A stretch of 64,000 bases of DNA from Bradyrhizobium liaoningense. GTDB lineage: Bacteria > Pseudomonadota > Alphaproteobacteria > Rhizobiales > Xanthobacteraceae. The notes under the pieces are model-generated. The model was given only the letters and a program-made list of their open reading frames with translations. It had not been told where the DNA came from and searched no databases. This document shows positions 57,357-64,000 of the stretch, piece after piece; the first letter of the stretch is position 1, and each line of letters opens with the position of its first letter. Where the stretch lies: NCBI RefSeq assembly GCF_018130825.1, contig NZ_JAFCJS010000007.1, positions 124,001 through 188,000 on the forward strand. Reading direction: 5' to 3'. The translations under genes were made by a program, and so were the position numbers.

Positions 57357-58229
57357 ATGGCAACCCGGCAGACGCAATTCCTCGCGAGGTCGCTGCTGAC
57401 CCCGGCCGTCGGATTGCTGTTCGTCTGGATGATCGTCCCGCTCGCGCTGACGCTCTATTTCTCGACGCTGCATTACAGCCTGCTGGATCCCGGCTCCGAG
57501 GCCTTTATTGGCTTGGAGAATTTCCGCTACTTCCTCACCGATCCCGCCTTCCTCGCCTCGCTCCAGAACACGCTGGTGCTGGTCGGCTCGGTGCTGGCGC
57601 TGACGATCCTGCTCGGCATTCCCCTGGCGCTGTTGCTCGACCAGCCCGTGATCGGCCGCAATTTCGTGCGGCTGATGGTGATCGCGCCGTTCTTCGTGAT
57701 GCCGACGGTGAGCGCGCTGGTCTGGAAGAACCTGTTGATGCATCCGGTCTCCGGGCTGTTTGCCTGGCTCGCCTCGCTGTTTCATCTGACGCCGATCGAC
57801 TGGTTCAACGACGTGCCGCTGTTTGCCGTGATCCTGATCGTGGCCTGGCAATGGCTGCCGTTCGCGACGCTGATCCTGCTCACCGCGCTGCAATCGCTCG
57901 ACGAGGAGCAGAAGGAAGCCGCCGAGATGGACGGCGCCAGCGCCGTCTCGACCTTCATCTACATCACGCTGCCGCACCTCGCGCGCCCCATCACGGTGGT
58001 GATCCTGATCGAGACCATCTTCCTGCTCACCGTCTTTGCAGAGATTTACGTCACCACGGGCGGTGGCCCGGGGCTGTCGACCACCAACATCGCCTTCCTG
58101 ATCTATTCGCAGGCGCTGATCCAGTTCGACGTCGGCAGCGCGTCCGCCGGCGGCCTCGTCGCGGTGGTGATCGCCAACATCGTCGCCTTCTTCCTTGTCC
58201 GCATCGTCGGCCGCAACCTGGAGGCTTGA
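57357..58229 (+). CDS. polyol/sugar ABC transporter permease, SmoF/MalF-like
   Basis: A 290-residue membrane protein with six helices. The EAA loop is LQSLDEEQKEAAEMDGASAVSTFIYITLPHLARPI. Sequence P.F.MPTVSALVWKNLL and TVFAEIYVTTGGGPGLSTT are typical of mannitol/sorbitol permeases. It is followed after 3 bases by its partner. Confidence 0.9.
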   Translation: MATRQTQFLARSLLTPAVGLLFVWMIVPLALTLYFSTLHYSLLDPGSEAFIGLENFRYFLTDPAFLASLQNTLVLVGSVLALTILLGIPLALLLDQPVIGRNFVRLMVIAPFFVMPTVSALVWKNLLMHPVSGLFAWLASLFHLTPIDWFNDVPLFAVILIVAWQWLPFATLILLTALQSLDEEQKEAAEMDGASAVSTFIYITLPHLARPITVVILIETIFLLTVFAEIYVTTGGGPGLSTTNIAFLIYSQALIQFDVGSASAGGLVAVVIANIVAFFLVRIVGRNLEA

Positions 58230-58232
58230 AGC

Positions 58233-59063
58233 ATGGCGCGGATGGCGACGAGACGGCGGGTGGTCATATCGACGATCGGGGCCTGGTTCTTCGGCTTCCT
58301 GATCTTCTTCCCGATCCTGTGGATGGTGCTGGCGAGCTTCAAGACCGAGCTCGAAGCCTTCGCCATTCCGCCGTCCTTCCTGTTCTTCCAATGGACCACC
58401 GAGAACTATGCCACGGTGCAGGAGCGCAGCGATTATTTCCACCATGCGATGAACTCGATCATCATCGCCGGCGGCTCGACGCTGATTGCGCTCTTGATCG
58501 CGATCCCTGCAGCCTGGTCGATGGCGTTCTCGCCGACCAAGCGCACCAAGGACATCCTGCTCTGGATGCTCTCGACCAAGATGATGCCGCCGGTCGGCGT
58601 GCTGGTGCCGATCTACCTGATCTTCAAGACGTTCGGCCTGCTCGATTCCCGCGTCGGCCTGGTCTTCATCCTGTGCCTCGGCAATCTGCCGATCGTGATC
58701 TGGATGCTCTTCACCTATTTCAAGGAGATCCCGCGCGACATTCTGGAGGCCGCGCGCATGGACGGCGCCACCATCGGCCGCGAGCTGGTCTATGTGCTGA
58801 CGCCGATGGCGATCCCGGGGCTGGCGTCCACGCTGCTGCTCAACCTGATCCTGGCCTGGAACGAGGCGTTCTGGACGCTGAACCTGTCGACCTCGAACGC
58901 TGCGCCGCTGACGACGTTCATCGCCTCCTATTCGAGCCCGGAAGGGCTGTTCTGGGCAAAACTGTCGGCGGCCTCGACGCTGGCGATCGCGCCCATTCTC
59001 GTCCTCGGTTGGTTCAGCCAGAAGCAGCTCGTGCGCGGGCTCACCTTTGGCGCGGTGAAATAA
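58233..59063 (+). CDS. polyol/sugar ABC transporter permease, SmoG/MalG-like
   Basis: A 276-residue membrane protein with six helices. The EAA loop is IPRDILEAARMDGATIGRELVYVLTPMAIPGL. Segments W.VLASFKTELEAFAIPPSF and LLWMLSTKMMPPVGVLVPIYLIF match mannitol/sorbitol-type MalG proteins. The ATPase gene begins 10 bases later. Confidence 0.9.
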   Translation: MARMATRRRVVISTIGAWFFGFLIFFPILWMVLASFKTELEAFAIPPSFLFFQWTTENYATVQERSDYFHHAMNSIIIAGGSTLIALLIAIPAAWSMAFSPTKRTKDILLWMLSTKMMPPVGVLVPIYLIFKTFGLLDSRVGLVFILCLGNLPIVIWMLFTYFKEIPRDILEAARMDGATIGRELVYVLTPMAIPGLASTLLLNLILAWNEAFWTLNLSTSNAAPLTTFIASYSSPEGLFWAKLSAASTLAIAPILVLGWFSQKQLVRGLTFGAVK

Positions 59064-59073
59064 GGGGGCTGCC

Positions 59074-60081
<1,008 letters not shown>

Positions 60082-60122
60082 CAAGAAACGACAAGACAAC
60101 GGCAAGAAACGGAAAGACCACC

Positions 60123-60896
60123 ATGTACCTGGAAAAATTCAGATTGAACGGCAAGACCGCGTTCATCACCGGCGGCGGGCAGGGCATCGGCCTTGGCTGC
60201 GCGGAGGCGCTGGCCGAGGCCGGCGCCCGGGTCATCATCGGCGACCGTGACAGCAAGGTCGCCGACAGCGCCAAAGCCAGCCTGAAGGCGAAGGGTTTTG
60301 ACGTCGAGACGGCAATCATGGACGTCACCGATACCAAGCGGGTGGCGGACGTGGCGAACGACCTCGTCGCCCGCCACGGCAGGGTCGACATCCTCGTCAA
60401 CAATGCCGGCATCGCGCGCAGCGAGACGCCGGCCGAGACTGTCACCGACGAGCACTGGCTCAACGTCATCGACGTCAATCTCAACGGCACCTTCTGGTGC
60501 TGCCGCGAGTTCGGCAAGCACATGCTGAAGGCGAAAAGCGGCGCCATCGTCAATGTCGGCTCGATGTCCGGCTTCATCGTCAACAAGCCGCAGGAGCAGT
60601 GCTTCTACAACGCCTCCAAGGCCGCTGTGCACCATCTGACCAAGTCGCTGGCCGCCGAATGGGGCGCGCGCGGCATCCGCGTCAATGCGGTGGCCCCGAC
60701 CTATATCGAGACGCCGCTCAACGCCTTCGTCAAGAGTAATCCTAAGATGTACGACGCCTGGATCGGCGGAACCCCGATGGCGCGGATGGGGCAGGTCGAG
60801 GAGATCGCCTCCGTCGTGCTGTTCCTCTCGTCAGAGGCCGCGAGCCTGATGACCGGCAGCATCGTGCTGGTGGATGGCGGCTACACTTGCTGGTAG
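60123..60896 (+). CDS. SDR-family polyol dehydrogenase
   Basis: A 257-residue short-chain dehydrogenase. Cofactor motif GGGQGIGLG near residue 18, then NNAG; catalytic Ser in GSMSGFIVN and YNASK as the catalytic Tyr-Lys pair; end ends LVDGGYTCW, like sorbitol, D-arabinitol and galactitol dehydrogenases. It probably oxidises the imported polyol to a ketose with NAD+. The exact polyol cannot be decided, since SDRs of this group change specificity easily. It is followed by two sugar kinases. Confidence 0.88.
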   Translation: MYLEKFRLNGKTAFITGGGQGIGLGCAEALAEAGARVIIGDRDSKVADSAKASLKAKGFDVETAIMDVTDTKRVADVANDLVARHGRVDILVNNAGIARSETPAETVTDEHWLNVIDVNLNGTFWCCREFGKHMLKAKSGAIVNVGSMSGFIVNKPQEQCFYNASKAAVHHLTKSLAAEWGARGIRVNAVAPTYIETPLNAFVKSNPKMYDAWIGGTPMARMGQVEEIASVVLFLSSEAASLMTGSIVLVDGGYTCW

Positions 60897-60935
60897 GCTT
60901 ATCGTCAAAACTGACGAGAGCTTCCGGGAGCGACA

Positions 60936-62582
60936 ATGCCGCGAGCGTATATCGGCGTCGACGTGGGGACCACGAGCACGCGGGCAGGGGTGTTTGACGA
61001 GACGGGCACCTTGCTCGCCACCGCCAAGCATCCGATCAGGATCTGGCACGAGGCTGGCGATATCGTCGAGCAGTCGTCCCAGGACATCTGGGAGGCCTGT
61101 GCCAAATCGGTCCGCGCGGCCATGACGGAAGCCGCCATCGCACCCGACAGCATCGGCGGCATCGGCTTTGACGCCACCTGTTCCCTTGTGGTGCTTGATG
61201 CGCAAGGCGAGCCGCTCACCGTCAGCGCCTCCGGCGAGGCGCAGCGCAACGTCATCGTGTGGATGGACCACCGCGCCACGGCCGAGGCGCGGCTGATCAA
61301 CGAGACCGAGGATGCCGTGCTGCGCTATGTCGGCGGCTCGATCTCGCCGGAGATGGAGATGCCGAAGCTGCTCTGGCTGAAGCGGCATCTGCGCGCGAGT
61401 TTCGACGCCGCAGGTCACTTCTTCGATCTGGCCGACTATCTGACCTGGCGCGCGACCGGCGCGCTGCAGCGTTCGACCTGCACCGTCACCTGCAAGTGGA
61501 ACTATCTCGCCCATGACGGCGGCGGCTGGAGCGCGCCGTTCTTCAAGCGCATCGGTCTGTCCGACTTCGTCGCCGAAAAATACGCCCGCATCGGCACCGA
61601 GATCGTCGCCCCCGGTACGCGCCTCGGCGCAGGTCTCACCCCGGCAGCCGCAGCCGAACTCGGCCTGACGCCGGGCACCCCGGTCGGCGCCTCCCTGATC
61701 GACGCCCATGCCGGCGGCATCGGCGCGATCGGCGGCCGCGACGGGGTCGGCGGGGCGAGCGATGTCAGCGACCGTCTCGCCTACATCATGGGAACGTCGG
61801 CCTGCATCATGGCGACGACGAAGGAGCCGTGCTTCGTCCCCGGCGTGTGGGGGCCCTATTATTCCGGCATGGTGCCGGAGTTCTGGCTCAACGAGGGCGG
61901 CCAGTCCGCAGCGGGTGCGGCGATCGATCATCTCCTCAAGTCGCATCCCGGCCATACTGATGCGGGCGTAGCGGCGCGCAGCCAGGGCCTCGACCTCATC
62001 GATTTCCTCGAGCGCCGCATCATCGCGCGCGCCGGCGACGCCAGCCGCGCCGCGCGGCTCGCGCGCGACGTTCATGTGCTGCCCGAATTCATCGGCAACC
62101 GCTCGCCCTATGCCGACCCCGACACCCGCGCGGTGATCGCCGGTCTCGATCTCGACACCGACATCGCCTCGATGGAGCGGCTGTTCGTCGCCGGCCTGTG
62201 CGGGCTTGCTTACGGGCTTGCCGAGGTGATCGAGGCCTTTGCCGCGCATGGCGTCCGTTCCAGCCTCATGATCATGGGCGGCGGGGCCAGCCGCAGCCCG
62301 CTGGTGCGGCAGATCATGGCGGATACCACCGGCCTCACGGTCGCGCTGCCGCAGACGAAGGAGCCGGTGCTGCTGGGCGCCGCCATGCTCGGCGCGGTCG
62401 CCGGCGGCGCCTATGCCTCGATCGGCGAGACCATGGCCAAGATGTCGGCGCTGGGACGCAAGAGCGAGCCGACCGCGCCCGACATGGCCGCCTTTCACAG
62501 GCGTAAGCGTGAGGTCTACAAGCTGCTGCGCGAGGTCGATCGCGGCAGCCGTGCCGCGATGGCCGACATCGCCAGGGGTTGA
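60936..62582 (+). CDS. FGGY-family carbohydrate (pentulose) kinase
   Basis: A 548-residue sugar kinase. The ATPase-fold start is YIGVDVGTTSTRAGVFDETG, the FGGY domains continue with WMDHRATAEARLINE, LSDYLTWRATG-like FDLADYLTWRATGAL, and IMGGGASRSPLVRQIMAD near the C-terminus. FGGY members of this size (540-550) with GIGFDATCSLVVLD are mostly D-ribulokinase or related pentulose kinases. It would phosphorylate the ketose from a pentitol. Stop to next start spacing is small. Confidence 0.88.
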   Translation: MPRAYIGVDVGTTSTRAGVFDETGTLLATAKHPIRIWHEAGDIVEQSSQDIWEACAKSVRAAMTEAAIAPDSIGGIGFDATCSLVVLDAQGEPLTVSASGEAQRNVIVWMDHRATAEARLINETEDAVLRYVGGSISPEMEMPKLLWLKRHLRASFDAAGHFFDLADYLTWRATGALQRSTCTVTCKWNYLAHDGGGWSAPFFKRIGLSDFVAEKYARIGTEIVAPGTRLGAGLTPAAAAELGLTPGTPVGASLIDAHAGGIGAIGGRDGVGGASDVSDRLAYIMGTSACIMATTKEPCFVPGVWGPYYSGMVPEFWLNEGGQSAAGAAIDHLLKSHPGHTDAGVAARSQGLDLIDFLERRIIARAGDASRAARLARDVHVLPEFIGNRSPYADPDTRAVIAGLDLDTDIASMERLFVAGLCGLAYGLAEVIEAFAAHGVRSSLMIMGGGASRSPLVRQIMADTTGLTVALPQTKEPVLLGAAMLGAVAGGAYASIGETMAKMSALGRKSEPTAPDMAAFHRRKREVYKLLREVDRGSRAAMADIARG

Positions 62583-62587
62583 AAGAG

Positions 62588-63523
62588 ATGTTGTTATCCT
62601 GCGGCGATGCGCTGATCGATTTCGTGCCGACGCGAAACATGGAAGGACGCGAGGCGGTGATGCCGGCCGTCGGCGGCTCCTGCCTGAACGTCGCGATCGG
62701 CATGGCGCGGCTGGGCGCGCCGACCGGCTTCGTCGGCGGCATCTCCGCCGACCTGTTCGGGCGGATGATCGCGGATCACGCAATCGCCTCCAACGTCGAG
62801 CTCGGCCTCGCCACCCGCAGCGGTCACCAGACCACGCTCGCCTTCGTCCGCATCGTCGCGGGCGAGTCGCATTACGCCTTCTACGATGCGGAGACCGCGA
62901 CGCGGAACTGGACCTACCGGCGCGGGTCCATTCCCTTCGATACGGTCGAGGCCGTCCATGTCGGCTCGACCACGCTGGTCAACGATCAGGGCGCCGCCGA
63001 GACCAAAGCTCTCATCGCAGACGCGCGCGCCTCCTCGACGATCTCCTTCGATCCGAACTGCCGCCCCAACCTCGTCAAGGACAAGCCGGCCTATCTCGCG
63101 CGCATGGCGGAGTTCGCCGCCCACGCCGATCTCATCAAGATGTCGGACGTCGATTTCGCCTATCTCTTCGGCGAGGAGCCGTATCAGCAGCGCGCGAGCG
63201 CGTTGCTGGGGCAGGGCACCAGCCTCGTCGTCATCACCCGCGGCAACAACGGCGCGATTGCCTGGCATGCGCGGGCAGGGCAGATCGAGGTGCAGGCACC
63301 AAAGGTCGCGGTCGCCGACACCATCGGTGCCGGCGACAGCTTCCAGGCCGCGCTGCTGTTCGCCCTGCACAAGCAGGCGCGTCTTGCGCGACGGCAGCTC
63401 AAGGACATCAGCACTGAGGAGCTCCGCCGCGCGCTGTCCTTCGCGGCCAATTGCGCCGGCCTGACCTGCACCCGTCCGGGCGCCGATCCGCCCTGGAGCC
63501 GCGAGATCACCTGGAGCCTGTAG
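62588..63523 (+). CDS. PfkB-family carbohydrate kinase, fructokinase-like
   Basis: A 311-residue ribokinase-fold kinase. The start is MLLSCGDALIDFVP, GGSCLNVAIGMARLGA follows, and the PfkB C-terminal signature is DTIGAGDSFQAALLFAL with the catalytic Asp. Close relatives phosphorylate fructose. ATG 62588 is the natural N-terminus; a TTG 9 bases upstream also is in frame. With the FGGY kinase the operon can phosphorylate both a hexulose and a pentulose. Confidence 0.9.
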   Translation: MLLSCGDALIDFVPTRNMEGREAVMPAVGGSCLNVAIGMARLGAPTGFVGGISADLFGRMIADHAIASNVELGLATRSGHQTTLAFVRIVAGESHYAFYDAETATRNWTYRRGSIPFDTVEAVHVGSTTLVNDQGAAETKALIADARASSTISFDPNCRPNLVKDKPAYLARMAEFAAHADLIKMSDVDFAYLFGEEPYQQRASALLGQGTSLVVITRGNNGAIAWHARAGQIEVQAPKVAVADTIGAGDSFQAALLFALHKQARLARRQLKDISTEELRRALSFAANCAGLTCTRPGADPPWSREITWSL

Positions 63524-63527
63524 CCCG

Positions 63528-64000
63528 TCACAACCCCGCGACGACCTTCTCCGCGCATTTGAGGAAGGTGCGGATCAGCGGGCTCTGTGAATCCCGCCGC
63601 CAGCAGACCGCGATGTCGAGGGAGTCGGTGGCGTCGCGCAGCGGCCTGAACACGATGCCGCGCGGGGCGCCGAGCTGCGCGCAGGCGGGCAGGATCGCGA
63701 GGCCTTCGCCGGCGAGAACCAGGCTCATCGCCGAATGCACCGTCTCCACCCGGCTCGCGATCGGCATCACCACCTGGTGCCGGCGCAGCAGGGGGACCAC
63801 GGCGGACGATGCGGGACCATGGTCCGGATGCGGCAGCGCGATCAGCGGACGGCCGTGCAACCGGGCCATCGGTACGGAGCTGAGGCGCGCGAGCGGCGAG
63901 CTGGTCGGCATCGCCAGCATGAAGCGCTGCGCACCGATCCGCGCCACCTGGATCTCGGGATGGTTGATCGCCGGCATGCACAGCGCGACCGTGACGCTGC
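63528..64000 (-). CDS. LysR-family regulator, C-terminal part (cut by window end)
   Basis: The frame is open to the window end, so the N-terminal DNA-binding part lies outside. The visible 157 residues form the LysR substrate-binding domain: FMLAMPTSSPLARL, PLIALPHPDHGP, VETVHSAMSLVLAGEGLAILPAC with the typical V..G.G..ILP motif, and RRDSQSPLIRTFL. It is convergent with the polyol operon, ending 4 bases after the PfkB-type gene. Its target cannot be seen. Confidence 0.88.
   Translation of the reverse strand, partial: SVTVALCMPAINHPEIQVARIGAQRFMLAMPTSSPLARLSSVPMARLHGRPLIALPHPDHGPASSAVVPLLRRHQVVMPIASRVETVHSAMSLVLAGEGLAILPACAQLGAPRGIVFRPLRDATDSLDIAVCWRRDSQSPLIRTFLKCAEKVVAGL

Overview
The window looks like chromosomal DNA of a Bradyrhizobium-type alphaproteobacterium. 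Base composition is uniformly high-GC, operons are tight with many ATGA/GTGA start-stop overlaps, and it carries a norEFCBQD denitrification locus, ChvE/GguAB-type sugar import and several families of palindromic intergenic repeats of the kind common in this genus. I assign the genus from these features and recognised protein families, not from a database search. I saw no rRNA, tRNA, transposase, prophage or CRISPR array.

Layout. 1-4.6 kb: the end of adenine deaminase, then gcl-hyi-glxR (glyoxylate to glycerate, the tail of purine/allantoin and glycolate catabolism) and a small exported protein. 4.7-8.6 kb: a VanZ-like membrane protein, a two-gene thiamin-diphosphate decarboxylase resembling sulfopyruvate/phosphonopyruvate decarboxylases facing a D-2-hydroxyacid dehydrogenase, an orphan FlgC-like rod protein and a small hypothetical. 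8.6-13.4 kb: an Lrp regulator, a PLP amino-acid decarboxylase and a GNAT acetyltransferase in one direction, with alanine dehydrogenase divergent. 13.4-18.3 kb: a DsbA-fold isomerase-like protein, then an acyl-CoA ligase/TetR/Baeyer-Villiger-type monooxygenase operon. 18.4-23.2 kb: a complete Liv-type ABC importer.

23.6-33.6 kb is the most unusual region. A YeiH-type exporter faces an SsuABC-like importer whose binding protein carries a C-terminal NosL-like domain. Next come a Crp/Fnr-type regulator, a DUF971 protein, a ferredoxin-NADP reductase, an AprA-like flavoprotein, an AprB-like two-cluster ferredoxin and a HEAT-repeat protein. A short motif (core ACTAATYG) recurs upstream of several of these genes. 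This looks like a self-contained uptake and redox module, possibly for an organosulfur compound. Its substrate is unknown and the sulfur link is inference.

33.7-47.7 kb is a sugar-acid region: a XylX-like 2-keto-3-deoxypentonate dehydratase, a YtfQRT/YjfF importer, a FadR-type regulator, an L-arabinose/D-galactose 1-dehydrogenase, a mutarotase, an SMP-30 lactonase, and ChvE-GguA-GguB. Together they import pentoses or hexoses and oxidise them to sugar acids; the sugar-acid dehydratase is not in the window. 48.3-53.9 kb holds norEFCBQD with Nnr/FixK-like boxes before norE and norC. 54.0-63.5 kb is a polyol operon: a HAD phosphatase, a SorC/DeoR-type regulator with a palindromic operator, a binding protein, two permeases, an ATPase, an SDR polyol dehydrogenase, an FGGY kinase and a PfkB kinase. 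The window ends inside a LysR regulator.
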